The notes: generated from the sequence alone by a model not told the origin. Positions 35,037 to 44,515 are shown, numbered from the stretch's first letter. The stretch: 64,000 nt of DNA from Formosa haliotis (GCF_001685485.1 NZ_BDEL01000001.1:3407501-3471500); one strand, 5' to 3'. Program-made: numbers and translations.

Positions 35037-37364
35037 CTAGGCTTTTTCGACTTTAACGGCGCATTTTTTATAGTCGGGTTCTTTAGAAATAGGGCAAAAA
35101 GCATCAAGTGTTACATCGTTAATTAGCATGTTTTCATCAAAGAAAGGCACAAACACCTGTCCTTTGGTTGGTAAGCCACGTTCGTTAATAGATGCTGGTA
35201 ATTTACAAGATCCACGTCTAGAGGTTACTTTTATAATTTCTCCATTTCGTATTCCTAAAGCTTTAGCATCGTCTGGATGAAATTCTACATAAGCATTAGG
35301 CATGGCTTGGTTTAATACAGGAATTCTACGGGTCATAGAACCCGTATGCCAATGTTCAATTACACGGCCGGTGTCTAACCAAAACGGATACTCTTGGTCT
35401 GGTTTTTCTGGTGCATCTTCAAAAGGGCGTTGCCATATTACAGCGCGACCATCTGGTTTGCCGTAGAAATGGAAATCTTCGCCATTAGAACAAGCCGGAT
35501 CGTATTTAGCATTGAAGCGCCATTGGGTCGATTTCCCGTTTACATAGGGCCAAATAACTCCCGATTCTCTCTTTAAAACGTCTAAGGGAGCCATACCGTG
35601 TTTTGCACCTTCATGGAACTGTCGGTACTCGTTGAAAATCTCTTCTACATGATTTTCTCTACTGTAAGGGAATAGGTCTGCAAAGCCCATACGCCTTGCA
35701 ACTTCAATAAACATCCAAGCATCTGGAGTGGTCTCGCCAGGGCCTTCAACCATGGGTTGCCAATATTGTGTTCTGCGTTCAGAATTTCCGTAAAGTCCAC
35801 CTTTTTCAATATGCCACGATGCAGGTAAAATAACATCGGCAACATCGGAAGTTGGAGTAGGAAATACATCGGAAACCACAACAAAACACGATGGTTTTTC
35901 CATTGCTGGACGATAACGACTGGTTTTTGGTAAAGACACCAACGGATTCGTAGCTTGAGTCCATATAAATTTAATATCGCCACGATCTACTGCTCTAAAC
36001 ATTTCTGTGGCATGATACGTGGGCTTAGAAGGAATGCGTTCTACTGGAACTTTCCATATTTTAGCAGCAAGCTTTCTGTTGTCTTCGTTGGTAACAACTC
36101 CTTTTGGTAACTTGTGTGTAAATGTTCCTACCTCACGGGCGGTACCACAAGCCGAAGGTTGACCTGTTAACGAAAAGGGGCCGTTTCCTGGTTGAGAAAT
36201 TTTTCCTGTTAAAAGATGAATGTTATAAATAAGGTTATTCATCCAGGTTCCTCTTGTATGTTGATTAACACCCATGCACCAAAGCGACATTACTTTTGTA
36301 TTTGGATCGCCATAAATGGAGGCTAAATATTTAATGTCGGTAATAGATACTTTGGAGTATTTTGAGACTTTTTCTGGACTGTAATCTTTTAAAAATTCTT
36401 TATAAGCTTCAAAATCGATGCCTTCTGGTTTGTCGGCAAATTCGTAGTTGTCTTCTAGTCCGTAACCCATATTGGTAAGACCTTTGCTGAAGTTACAGTG
36501 TTTTTCTACAAACGATTTGTTAACCCAACCCTTTCTTATAATTTCGTAACAAATAGCATTTGCTACGGCTAAATCTGTTTGAGGTTCAAATAATATAGAA
36601 CGATCTGACGCCATACTGGAACGTGTTGTTCGCGTGGCAAAATCGACAATCTTGGCACCTCTATTCGCTTTTTGTTCTAACATTCTAGAGAATAATACCG
36701 GATGCATTTCTGCCATATTATTTCCCCAAGTCACAAAATAATCGGCATGATCGATATCTTCATAACAGCCCATAGGCTCGTCTGCTCCAAAAGATGATAA
36801 AAATCCAGTTACCGCACTAGCCATACATAAACGAGCATTACAATCTAAATTATTGGTACCTATAGCACCTTTCATAAATTTAGAAGCAATATAACCTTCA
36901 GGTATTGTAGATTGTCCAGAGGTATACATGGCAACAGCATCTTTTCCGTGCTGAGCAATGGTCTCTTTCATTTTATTAGCAACAATATCTAAAGCCTCGT
37001 TTAAAGGCGTTTGTACGTATTTGCCATTTTTTTTAACCAAGGCATGTGTAAGACGATCTTTAGATTGAATACACATGGTTTGGTGATAACCTTTTACACA
37101 AAGCAATCCTTTATTTACGGATGAATTTGGATCTCCTTTTACCGCAACAGCTTTGCCATTCTCGGTGCCAACCAATATACCGCAACCTACACCACAAAAA
37201 CGGCAAGGTCCTTTTTTCCAATCTAGATTAGCACCTTCGGGAATGCCTGCTTCTTGCTCACTGGCAAATAAAATTCCTGGAAACATAGAGGCCGCAGCTG
37301 TCATGGCCGATAACATGGCTAACTTTTTAATAAAACTTCTTCTATTGGTTACAGAATTGTTCAT
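35037..37364 (-). CDS. napA: Periplasmic nitrate reductase catalytic subunit NapA
   Basis: A 775-residue molybdopterin oxidoreductase. The Tat signal is NRRSFIKKLA with a hydrophobic stretch ending FPGILFA. The 4Fe-4S cluster ligands are CRFCGVGC and, 27 residues later, the cysteine in LLCVKGYH. The molybdenum-ligating cysteine is Cys180 in ARLCMASAV, a NapA-type site. Further matches include NMAEMHPVLFSRMLE, MGVNQHTRGTWMNNLIYN, SGQPSACGTAREVGTF and HWHTGSMTRRIPVLN near the C-terminus. It reduces nitrate to nitrite in the periplasm. It follows napD by 7 bases. Confidence 0.97.
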   Translation of the reverse strand: MNNSVTNRRSFIKKLAMLSAMTAAASMFPGILFASEQEAGIPEGANLDWKKGPCRFCGVGCGILVGTENGKAVAVKGDPNSSVNKGLLCVKGYHQTMCIQSKDRLTHALVKKNGKYVQTPLNEALDIVANKMKETIAQHGKDAVAMYTSGQSTIPEGYIASKFMKGAIGTNNLDCNARLCMASAVTGFLSSFGADEPMGCYEDIDHADYFVTWGNNMAEMHPVLFSRMLEQKANRGAKIVDFATRTTRSSMASDRSILFEPQTDLAVANAICYEIIRKGWVNKSFVEKHCNFSKGLTNMGYGLEDNYEFADKPEGIDFEAYKEFLKDYSPEKVSKYSKVSITDIKYLASIYGDPNTKVMSLWCMGVNQHTRGTWMNNLIYNIHLLTGKISQPGNGPFSLTGQPSACGTAREVGTFTHKLPKGVVTNEDNRKLAAKIWKVPVERIPSKPTYHATEMFRAVDRGDIKFIWTQATNPLVSLPKTSRYRPAMEKPSCFVVVSDVFPTPTSDVADVILPASWHIEKGGLYGNSERRTQYWQPMVEGPGETTPDAWMFIEVARRMGFADLFPYSRENHVEEIFNEYRQFHEGAKHGMAPLDVLKRESGVIWPYVNGKSTQWRFNAKYDPACSNGEDFHFYGKPDGRAVIWQRPFEDAPEKPDQEYPFWLDTGRVIEHWHTGSMTRRIPVLNQAMPNAYVEFHPDDAKALGIRNGEIIKVTSRRGSCKLPASINERGLPTKGQVFVPFFDENMLINDVTLDAFCPISKEPDYKKCAVKVEKA

Positions 37365-37371
37365 AGACGTA

Positions 37372-37608
37372 TTAATTTTGAGGTGAGTTAAAGCCAGAGA
37401 CCAAAGACAATAGTTTTAGGCTAGGTATAGATTCAATTTTTTCTTTTAGAATTTCTTCTTCTTGTTCGTTGGGAGTTTCGGTAACTAAAGCCAAAAGTTC
37501 TTGGTTTTCTGCAGGAACAACTTCACATTGTTCGAGGCCAAGTAATGCGTGCAATAATTCTTCTTTTTGTCCGGAAAGCGGAAGCGCGAGGTAGCTCTTT
37601 ATTGGCAT
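37372..37608 (-). CDS. napD: NapD-like chaperone of periplasmic nitrate reductase
   Basis: A 78-residue cytoplasmic protein beginning MPIKSYLALPLSGQKEELL, with the short ferredoxin-like fold pattern of NapD (beta strands with an acidic helix EEEILKEKIESIPSLKLLSL). NapD binds the NapA Tat signal and controls export after cofactor insertion. It is the first gene of the operon. Sequence similarity to Proteobacterial NapD is weak, so position immediately before napA is the main support. Confidence 0.8.
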   Translation of the reverse strand: MPIKSYLALPLSGQKEELLHALLGLEQCEVVPAENQELLALVTETPNEQEEEILKEKIESIPSLKLLSLVSGFNSPQN

Positions 37609-37666
37609 ATATATTGGTTTTAGTTATGAATATTTATGTTTCATCATCTAAGTATTGACAATTTAG

Positions 37667-37709
37667 CAAAATTTCAACTATATTTTGATAAAAAACATGA
37701 CAAAAGTCA
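37667..37709 (-). promoter_or_regulatory. Putative nap operon promoter with FNR/CRP-family site
   Basis: TGACAAAAGTCA (37698-37709) is a perfect TGAC-N4-GTCA palindrome of the FNR/DNR/NnrR half-site type. On the minus strand AAATTTTG (37674-37667) is a one-mismatch -7 element. If transcription starts near 37662 the palindrome centre sits at about -41.5, the class II activator position. Confidence 0.5.
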
Positions 37710-37933
37710 GTTATATTGAATATTTCTAAATAACTAAGTTGTAGTACGTTATTGTTTATTTAGACCAAAAAGAGGAGCGATAATTGTTGGAAAATAAGGG
37801 TTATCCTTAGAGGACGAATTAGGTCGTGAGTAAATGGTGAAATATCAACGGCATTCTAAAAGCTAAAGATGCTATTTTCAGAATTTATGAAAAGTATCAT
37901 TTGTGCAAAAAAAATAAAGGGTCTTCTAAAAAT

Positions 37934-37948
37934 TTGAGTTTTCGTCAA
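37934..37948. repeat. 15-base motif shared with 31124-31138 (upstream copy)
   Basis: TTGAGTTTTCGTCAA, identical to the copy beyond the other end of the nap operon. Confidence 0.6.
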
Positions 37949-37983
37949 TCAGAGCTCCTGTCTGCCGAGAGGTTTGACGATAT

Positions 37984-38021
37984 AGATTCTCACATGTATG
38001 TTATCCATATGATGAGAATCT
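37984..38021. repeat. Long imperfect hairpin
   Basis: AGATTCTCA / TGAGAATCT as the outer stem with a further CATGTA / CATATG-like inner stem. No T tail follows on either strand. Confidence 0.6.
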
Positions 38022-38134
38022 GAAATAAATTCAGAATAATGTATTTTAATACGTTTTAGGCAGCTGCTTTAGAAATGCTATATTCTCATCTAATCGAACT
38101 AATGATAATTTCGTTAATGTAAATAAATTGGACT

Positions 38135-38583
38135 TTAAACGCCAGGATTCCAGCCAAGGGCAATGGCCACTTGGTTTTGTTCTTTAATAATGGAACGCAT
38201 CATATAGGGACGTTCTAAACCTACATTTTGAATGGAAGTTTCTACAGGTTGACCGTCTATCGTTACGGTTCCTGTGAAATTTTTTTAGGTTGATGCCCTA
38301 AACCATACCTGTTATCTTGAACGAGTAATAACATAAGCATTTTATCGGGACTAGGACTTGAGCAATAAATCCCTAACTCGTCCCACAAATAAACTTGGTT
38401 TTTCGATTGTTTAATAGATTCAATTCGATTGGCTTCTCCAAATATGCTTTTTAATGTTGTATAGGTTGTTGGGAAGCTAATTTCTGTATCGTTTATATAA
38501 ACGGCATGTGTTAGGCATGCAATAGTTATGTCTTGATTTCTTTTTTTTCTTTTGCTCGGATCTCTAAAGTCAAATAGTCCCAT
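38135..38583 (-). pseudogene. Hypothetical small protein gene, one frameshift
   Basis: The frame from the ATG at 38583 (MGLFDFRDPSKRKK) reads an alpha/beta domain with DITIACLTHAVYINDTEISFP, YLWDELGIYCSSPSPDKM and LLLVQDNRYGLGHQPKK, then stops early. One base added to the T7 run at 38280-38286 (A run on the coding strand) continues the frame as NFTGTVTIDGQPVETSIQNVGL to ALGWNPGV and a stop at 38135. The restored 149-residue protein resembles the family I recall as DUF7738; that name is uncertain. It is 14 bases after the serine hydrolase gene and probably cotranscribed with it. Confidence 0.65.
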
Positions 38584-38597
38584 GAAATTACGTGTTA

Positions 38598-39764
38598 TTA
38601 ATTAGCTTCGGGCGTATTTAGTTCAGATGAAATCATGAGTGCAGGTTCCCAAGCCGAAACGGCACCATCGTCGATACTTAAAACAAAGCTACTTCCGTTA
38701 GGGACTTCTGCAACATACGATTGAAATCCGAAAGTTTGCCCCGCATGTCCTAACGATAAGTCAAGCAAATCTATAACACCTAAGCCATATCGAATTCCCA
38801 TAGCCATTTCGTTAAAATATTGCGTTTTTACCAATTTTATAGTTTCAGGGTTTTTAAAGAGTTTTCCATTATACCATGCATTAATAAAAATGTCCATATC
38901 ATCTAAAGTAGAAATTATTTCTCCGGCAGCACCTGCTAATGAAGGTGGCATATGTACTAATTTTCCTTTATAATGTCCGTCCGGCATGTCTTTAGGGATG
39001 TAAACCGATCCGAAAGAGGTGTGTTTTAAATCTAAAGGTTCAATAATATGTTGCTTTATATAGCTTTGAAATGTTTCTCCCGAGTATTTTTCTATAATCA
39101 TACCTAATAAAGTATAATTTACATTGCAGTAACTCATTTTACTTCCTGGTATAAAAGGCTCTTTAATTGGTTTTGCTTTCGATAAGTTGATGAGGTCTTC
39201 TGGAGTGAATTTCATATTTGGGTCGCCATGAATTTCAATTTCTCTTTCATCATCGCCGGTAGTAAAATAATCGGTAAAACCTGTTGTATGGTTTAATAGG
39301 TTTTTTACTGTAACAGAATCGATATAATCTTTTCCGTCGATCACTAATAAACCTTCGTATAAATTTTTATTTGGAAGGATATCGGTTAGGCGGTCTTCTA
39401 ACGAAAATTTATCTGCTTCAACCAATTGTAAAATGGCGCTTGCCGTAAATAATTTTGTGCAGCTTCCAATTTCATAAGGCGTGCTAAAATTTGTTATAGG
39501 GGCGTTTGCTCTACCATCAAATCCCAAATAAGAAAACACATCCTCGCTAGTCTCTACTTTAGCCATAACACGACACGAATGTTCTTTAGCATATTTAATT
39601 AAAATGCTATCTAGTTTGGTGTGTAAGGAATCGGGCAGGGGCTTGCTAGCGTGTTCTTTAGTTACAACCTCTACATCTTTAGTTTTCGATTGCTCTTTAC
39701 AAGCAGCAAACAGCGTTAAAAATGTAAAAAAGAAAAACAGATTTTTAATTGTTGTTGTTTTCAT
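38598..39764 (-). CDS. Serine hydrolase lipoprotein, class C beta-lactamase fold
   Basis: A 388-residue lipoprotein, lipobox LFAAC (Cys22). The class C beta-lactamase/D-Ala-D-Ala peptidase fold shows its catalytic residues: Ser101 and Lys104 in GSCTK (SxxK), a YxN-type motif in SYCNVNY, and HAG in SLGHAGQTFGF in place of the KTG motif. The family includes esterases, peptidases and penicillin-binding-like proteins, so hydrolysis of a beta-lactam is not implied. Upstream is a 480-base gap before the divergent DsbD-like gene. Confidence 0.88.
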   Translation of the reverse strand: MKTTTIKNLFFFFTFLTLFAACKEQSKTKDVEVVTKEHASKPLPDSLHTKLDSILIKYAKEHSCRVMAKVETSEDVFSYLGFDGRANAPITNFSTPYEIGSCTKLFTASAILQLVEADKFSLEDRLTDILPNKNLYEGLLVIDGKDYIDSVTVKNLLNHTTGFTDYFTTGDDEREIEIHGDPNMKFTPEDLINLSKAKPIKEPFIPGSKMSYCNVNYTLLGMIIEKYSGETFQSYIKQHIIEPLDLKHTSFGSVYIPKDMPDGHYKGKLVHMPPSLAGAAGEIISTLDDMDIFINAWYNGKLFKNPETIKLVKTQYFNEMAMGIRYGLGVIDLLDLSLGHAGQTFGFQSYVAEVPNGSSFVLSIDDGAVSAWEPALMISSELNTPEAN

Positions 39765-40246
39765 AGAAAAATTAATGGAGTTGATTCTAGGTTAAAAGTA
39801 AGAAATATAAAGTAAAGGGTGCCGAATTAATGTAATTAAGGTTTTTGAAATCGTGAGTGTCTTTGTTAAAATTATAAGAATTACCTAAGATATGGTGTTT
39901 TAAATTTGGTAATGTGGATACGAATTAGATAATATAAATTGAATTATAAAACAGCTATTTTGATTGTTTTTCAGGTAAGCTGTTAAAATTGACGATAAAC
40001 TGTAATTATTTGAAAAGAATTAGACCAATTGTGTTTAGTAGCTGTATCTTTACAGGAATTTGCTAAGCCTGAAATCGTACGTTAGCGCTACTTGTTCCGA
40101 TTAAAAATACAAGAGGAATATGTTGATAGCGTTAGCCCGTTTTTTATCTGTAAAACGATATTTGTAACGGATTTTAAAGCGATTTTATCCTTTAAAGATG
40201 AGTCTGATTTGGCCTAGAATAAAATTTTTTTAATATATAATTTATA
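39765..40246. other. Divergent intergenic region
   Basis: A 482-base gap with no convincing small gene or RNA. Near-matches to the -7 consensus (for example TATCTTTA around 40044-40053) are too weak to call. Confidence 0.4.
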
Positions 40247-42226
40247 ATGAAGCATATCCTTTTTTCCTTATTATTTGTATTTAGTTTAAGTGCTTTTTCT
40301 CAAATCTTAGAACCCGTAAAATGGACCACTTCGGTAGAAAAAATATCCGATACCGAATACAACTTAATTTCTACAGCACATATCGATGCAGGTTGGCATT
40401 TATATTCGCAAACAGTACCCGATGGCGGACCCATTCCAACAACTTTTATTTACGATAATTCTGAAGAGAATTTCACGATAAACGGCAATACAAAAGAAGG
40501 AGAAGGACATACCGTTCAAGATCCGGTGTTTGAAATGGAAATTAAATTTTTTGAAGGTGAAGCGACATTTGTTCAAAACATAAACCTGTCGCAAGCCACG
40601 GCAACAATCAACGGTATTGTGGAGTTTATGGTCTGCGACGATACGCGATGTTTACCACCTACCGAAATAGATTTAGAGTTTCAGCTTGGCGATAAAAAAG
40701 CCTTAACAACCGAAACAAAATCGGAGGTCATTCCTGCAGCAACATTAGAGAAAAACATAGAAAAAACCGAGAAATCGGTCGCTAGCAAAGGACTTTGGTC
40801 TATCTTTTTTATTGCGTTTTTATCGGGCTTTGCAGCCTTGTTAACCCCTTGTGTGTTTCCTATGATTCCTATGACGGTGAGCTTTTTTACCAAACAAAGT
40901 AAAACTAAGGCTGCTGGTATAAAAAATGCTATTATTTACGGGATAAGCATTATTGTAATTTATGTGTTATTAGGGACAGCAGTCACCGGAATTTTTGGAG
41001 CGAGTGCCTTAAATGCCTTAGCAACCAATGTGTGGTTTAATGTTATTTTCTTTATTCTACTGGTGGTTTTTGCCTTTTCGTTCTTGGGTGCTTTCGAAAT
41101 TGTTTTACCAAACTCATGGGCAAATAAAGTCGATTCTCAAGCCGATCGTGGCGGACTTGTAGGGATTTTCTTTATGGCCTTAGCATTGGCTATTGTGTCG
41201 TTCTCTTGTACCGGACCTATTGTAGGTACCTTATTAGTAGAATCAGCATCTAAAGGAGGAGCCGCTCCAATTATTGGAATGTTTGGTTTCTCGCTTGCCA
41301 TAGCCTTGCCTTTTGCCTTATTCGCCGCTTTTCCAGGGTGGTTAAATTCATTACCAAAATCTGGAGGTTGGTTAAACACCGTAAAAGTGGTTTTAGGATT
41401 TTTAGAGTTGGCTTTAGCGTTTAAATTTTTAAGTCAGGCCGATTTAGTATTACAACTTCACATATTAGAGCGCGAGGTCTTTATCGCGATTTGGATTGCC
41501 ATTTTTGGAGCTTTAGCTTTTTATTTATTCGGAAAAATTCAATTGCCACACGATTCGCCATTAACACATATTTCGGTAGGGCGATTAAGTTTAGGCCTAA
41601 TCGTATTAAGTTTTACTATTTATATGATTCCAGGGCTTTGGGGAGCACCTTTAAATTTAATTAGTGCCTTTCCGCCGCCGTTAGAATACAGCGAATCTCC
41701 TTACGGTGTCGGATTCTCCAAGTTAGGATCGGGCGGTAGTGCATCGGCTCATGGCGATTTACCAGAAGGCGCCCATTTATTAGCACCACACGATATTATG
41801 GCCTTTAACGATTACGATACAGGATTAGCCTATGCTAAAAAAGTAGGAAAACCGGTGATGTTAGATTTTACAGGTTGGGCATGTGTAAACTGCCGAAAAA
41901 TGGAACAAAATGTATGGCCAGATCCAGGTGTTTTAAATATTCTTAAAAACGATGTGGTATTAATCTCATTGTATGTAGACGATAAACGCGAATTAGAACC
42001 CGAAGAAGTTACAGAGTCGCAATTAAAACCAGGCAAGCAGTTAAAGTATATCGGGCAAAAATGGAGTGAATTACAAACCATAAAATATAAGTCTAACTCA
42101 CAACCATTTTACGTGATCATCGATCATAACGAAGACAAGTTGGTAGAGCCTGTAGGCTATCTGCCAGATGTGCCAGACTATAAAGCTTGGTTAGAGGAAG
42201 GGGTGGAGAATTTTAAAGAAGAATAG
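40247..42226 (+). CDS. dsbD: DsbD-like thiol:disulfide interchange protein
   Basis: A 659-residue membrane protein that would carry reducing power from cytoplasmic thioredoxin to the periplasm, needed for c-type cytochrome maturation and disulfide isomerisation. In order it has a signal peptide ([19 protein letters not shown]), a DsbD alpha-like domain with paired cysteines in [10 protein letters not shown], an eight-helix CcdA/DsbD membrane domain (about residues 185-480) with cysteines in [12 protein letters not shown] and [11 protein letters not shown], and a C-terminal thioredoxin domain with CVNC (Cys546, Cys549). All three redox-active pairs are present. The gene stands alone and ends in a strong terminator. 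Confidence 0.94.
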   Translation: MKHILFSLLFVFSLSAFSQILEPVKWTTSVEKISDTEYNLISTAHIDAGWHLYSQTVPDGGPIPTTFIYDNSEENFTINGNTKEGEGHTVQDPVFEMEIKFFEGEATFVQNINLSQATATINGIVEFMVCDDTRCLPPTEIDLEFQLGDKKALTTETKSEVIPAATLEKNIEKTEKSVASKGLWSIFFIAFLSGFAALLTPCVFPMIPMTVSFFTKQSKTKAAGIKNAIIYGISIIVIYVLLGTAVTGIFGASALNALATNVWFNVIFFILLVVFAFSFLGAFEIVLPNSWANKVDSQADRGGLVGIFFMALALAIVSFSCTGPIVGTLLVESASKGGAAPIIGMFGFSLAIALPFALFAAFPGWLNSLPKSGGWLNTVKVVLGFLELALAFKFLSQADLVLQLHILEREVFIAIWIAIFGALAFYLFGKIQLPHDSPLTHISVGRLSLGLIVLSFTIYMIPGLWGAPLNLISAFPPPLEYSESPYGVGFSKLGSGGSASAHGDLPEGAHLLAPHDIMAFNDYDTGLAYAKKVGKPVMLDFTGWACVNCRKMEQNVWPDPGVLNILKNDVVLISLYVDDKRELEPEEVTESQLKPGKQLKYIGQKWSELQTIKYKSNSQPFYVIIDHNEDKLVEPVGYLPDVPDYKAWLEEGVENFKEE

Positions 42227-42253
42227 GTAAACTCGACGTAAAACAGAGCTTAT

Positions 42254-42298
42254 AAAAAAATCATCAGTACGTTTTAATGTGTACTGATGATTTTTTTT
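42254..42298. terminator. Bidirectional terminator after dsbD
   Basis: AAAAAAATCATCAGTAC / GTACTGATGATTTTTTTT with an 11-base loop. It serves the plus-strand dsbD and possibly the convergent gene ending at 42347. Confidence 0.9.
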
Positions 42299-42346
42299 GT
42301 TTTTCAACTAGATCAAATTATTTTTTTGTTAGAGATCATAAGAGTT

Positions 42347-42979
42347 TTAAACAGCTTCATTTAATAATCGCAAGTATTTTATTAAGGTTTCCTCGCTGTC
42401 CTGATCTGTTTCGTTCTTGTATTGTTCCAGTAAATTATCGTGCTGATTAAGTAAAGTTTCAAAGTTCTCAGAAGTAATGGTTTTAACCTCATTTGTTTCC
42501 TTATCTATGGCATATAGGAATCTTAGTTTGGCCAGTTTAGCACCTTGTATGGCTCCGCCAATAGCACCAAGGGCATAGCCCGTTTTCATTTGCTTTTTTC
42601 GTTCACTTTGGTCCTGAGAAATACCACCTCTAAAAACTAAATATTTTCCGTCGGAAATTACATTAGCATACCAAGGCTGCACTTTATATGTAAAGCAATT
42701 GATGTATAGAGAATCGCCGGTAGAATGGGCTAAAACCTCTTTCTTTAATACTTTTTTCTGAAGGGATTTGTCTGGAGAAACTAATTTGTAATCATTTCCA
42801 CCGTTCATAGCGATGTCACTCGACGTTCTTTTTTCAATTTTTAAATCATACTGTTGCGAAGGTGTTTTGTTTACAAGCTCGTCGAAACTCATATAAGTCC
42901 CTTTCGGAAAGTTGGTTTGTGAAAATATTTGATTTCCAAAAATCAAAGTCATCACTAAAATCAATGGTATTGTTTTCAT
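42347..42979 (-). CDS. Secreted hypothetical protein
   Basis: A 210-residue protein with signal peptide MKTIPLILVMTLIFGNQIFSQ. The start of the mature part (FPKGTYMSFDELVNKTPSQQ) and a Gly/Ala-rich hydrophobic stretch (TGYALGAIGGAIQGAKLAKL, about residues 132-151) followed by charged helices are the visible features. The pattern of a PKGTYMSFDEL start recurs in Bacteroidota hypothetical proteins. I cannot assign a role. It is alone, between the dsbD terminator and hemN. Confidence 0.7.
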   Translation of the reverse strand: MKTIPLILVMTLIFGNQIFSQTNFPKGTYMSFDELVNKTPSQQYDLKIEKRTSSDIAMNGGNDYKLVSPDKSLQKKVLKKEVLAHSTGDSLYINCFTYKVQPWYANVISDGKYLVFRGGISQDQSERKKQMKTGYALGAIGGAIQGAKLAKLRFLYAIDKETNEVKTITSENFETLLNQHDNLLEQYKNETDQDSEETLIKYLRLLNEAV

Positions 42980-43093
42980 CTTAAATTGATTAATTTTCTG
43001 TCAAATGTATATTATTTCTAATCTCAAATTTAAAATGGATTCTACTTTATTTTCAGTTGTTAAATAAGTAGGTTTTCAGACTTATTATAACAC

Positions 43094-43130
43094 AAAAAAC
43101 GGATTGGTTTTAGTGGCCAATCCGTTTTTT
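43094..43130 (-). terminator. Terminator after hemN
   Basis: AAAAAACGGATTGG / CCAATCCGTTTTTT with a 9-base loop, just past the hemN stop; it has A/T tails on both strands. Confidence 0.85.
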
Positions 43131-43153
43131 TATATTCAAAATAGCTATGAATA

Positions 43154-44515
43154 TTATATGGTCATGGAAAATAATTTGGTGTCGGGTTTGTTTTTTAATA
43201 AACGTAAATCGAATGCCATACAAATGTTTCTAATAAACATGCGTCCTGCTTCTTTTACAATTAAATGATCGTCAAAAATATCGAGTACACCATCGGCTTC
43301 CATCTCTTTTAAGTGCGATAAAATTTCAGGAAGTTCTTGTAATTGCATTTCTGGAGCTTTCCAAGAAGTTTCAAGATTACACATAATATTTAAGATGTGT
43401 TTTCTAACAATAAGATCTTTTTCGGTTAATAAATGACCTTTGAAAATTGGAAGCTCATTAGCATTTAAACGAGCGTAATAGTCATCTATATTTTTTTCAT
43501 TCTGAGCAAAACTGTACCAAGAATCGCTGATAGACGACACTCCTAGACCGAGCATAAGCTGAGTTTTTCCAGAGGTATAGCCCATAAAATTTCGGTGCAA
43601 AGCTTTGTTTTTCATGGCCATATACATGCTGTCTGTAGGTAATGCAAAGTGGTCCATGCCAATCTCTACATAGCCCGCATCAAAAAATAATTGCTTTCCT
43701 AATTCGTATAATGCGCGCTTTTCGTTGTCTTGTGGTAAATCTGAATCTTTAAAACCACGTTGTCCATTTCCCTTAATCCACGGCACATGGGCATAGCTGT
43801 AATAGGCGATGCGGTCTGGTTTTAATTCGACCGTCTTTTTAATAGTATCGCGTATGCTGTCTTCGGTTTGGAAAGGTAAACCGAATATTAAATCGTGACT
43901 TACAGAATCGTAACCAATAGCTCTAGAATCTTCGGTAACCCGTTTTACCACTTCAAAAGATTGCATACGGTGAATGGCCTTTTGTACTATAGGGTCGTAA
44001 TCTTGAATGCCAAAACTATTACGTTTAAAGCCTAAATTATACAAAGCTTGAAGTTGTTCTTTTCGTGTGTAATTAGGATGACCTTCAAAGCTAAATTCGA
44101 AATCTTTAGCCCTGTTAGCAGTTTCAAAAATACCGTTTATTAACTTGGTTAAATTTTCTGAAGAAAAGAACGTTGGCGTTCCGCCGCCCAAATGAATTTC
44201 CTTTATGTTTGGTCTCTCTTCTAAGATGTCGCAATACATATTCCATTCTTTTAAAACCATTTCTACGTAAGGAACTTCAACACCATGTTGCTTTGTAATA
44301 CGTTTGTTACAGGCGCAAAAGGTGCATAAACTTTCACAAAAAGGTAAATGTATGTATAGACTTATTCCTTCGGAAGTATTTGATTCTTTAAACGATTTTT
44401 TAATGGTTTTAATCCAATTTTCAAGACTAATCCCTTGCTCGTCCCAATAAGGTACGGTAGGGTAACTCGTATAGCGAGGTCCTGGAATGTTGTATTTCTG
44501 AATTAAATTATTCAT
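43154..44515 (-). CDS. hemN: Oxygen-independent coproporphyrinogen III oxidase HemN
   Basis: A 453-residue radical SAM enzyme that converts coproporphyrinogen III to protoporphyrinogen IX without oxygen. The radical SAM cysteines are Cys60, Cys64 and Cys67 with the extra HemN cysteine Cys69 (FCESLCTFCAC). Other signatures are EIHLGGGTPTFF, FEFSFEGHPNYT, SFGIQDYDPIVQ and the C-terminal HemN domain. The GGGTP and EGHP signatures and full length support HemN over the HemW-type relatives that lack this activity. A TATTTTTG -7 element lies at 44574-44581 on the minus strand. Confidence 0.95.
   Translation of the reverse strand: MNNLIQKYNIPGPRYTSYPTVPYWDEQGISLENWIKTIKKSFKESNTSEGISLYIHLPFCESLCTFCACNKRITKQHGVEVPYVEMVLKEWNMYCDILEERPNIKEIHLGGGTPTFFSSENLTKLINGIFETANRAKDFEFSFEGHPNYTRKEQLQALYNLGFKRNSFGIQDYDPIVQKAIHRMQSFEVVKRVTEDSRAIGYDSVSHDLIFGLPFQTEDSIRDTIKKTVELKPDRIAYYSYAHVPWIKGNGQRGFKDSDLPQDNEKRALYELGKQLFFDAGYVEIGMDHFALPTDSMYMAMKNKALHRNFMGYTSGKTQLMLGLGVSSISDSWYSFAQNEKNIDDYYARLNANELPIFKGHLLTEKDLIVRKHILNIMCNLETSWKAPEMQLQELPEILSHLKEMEADGVLDIFDDHLIVKEAGRMFIRNICMAFDLRLLKNKPDTKLFSMTI

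Larger units (their letters stand above)
37710..38134. other. Intergenic stretch upstream of nap operon
   Basis: No gene is visible. It contains the second copy of the 15-base TTGA-N7-TCAA motif (37934-37948) and a long imperfect hairpin (37984-38021), and is otherwise AT-rich. Confidence 0.5.

Noticed and set aside
35645..35983. 112-residue minus-strand frame inside napA
   Set aside because: It is in another frame of napA with no start context and low-quality protein composition; napA is intact around it.
42254..42298. Inverted repeat read as an attachment site or insertion-sequence end
   Set aside because: It has the T tail and position of a terminator, with no transposase or duplicated target nearby.
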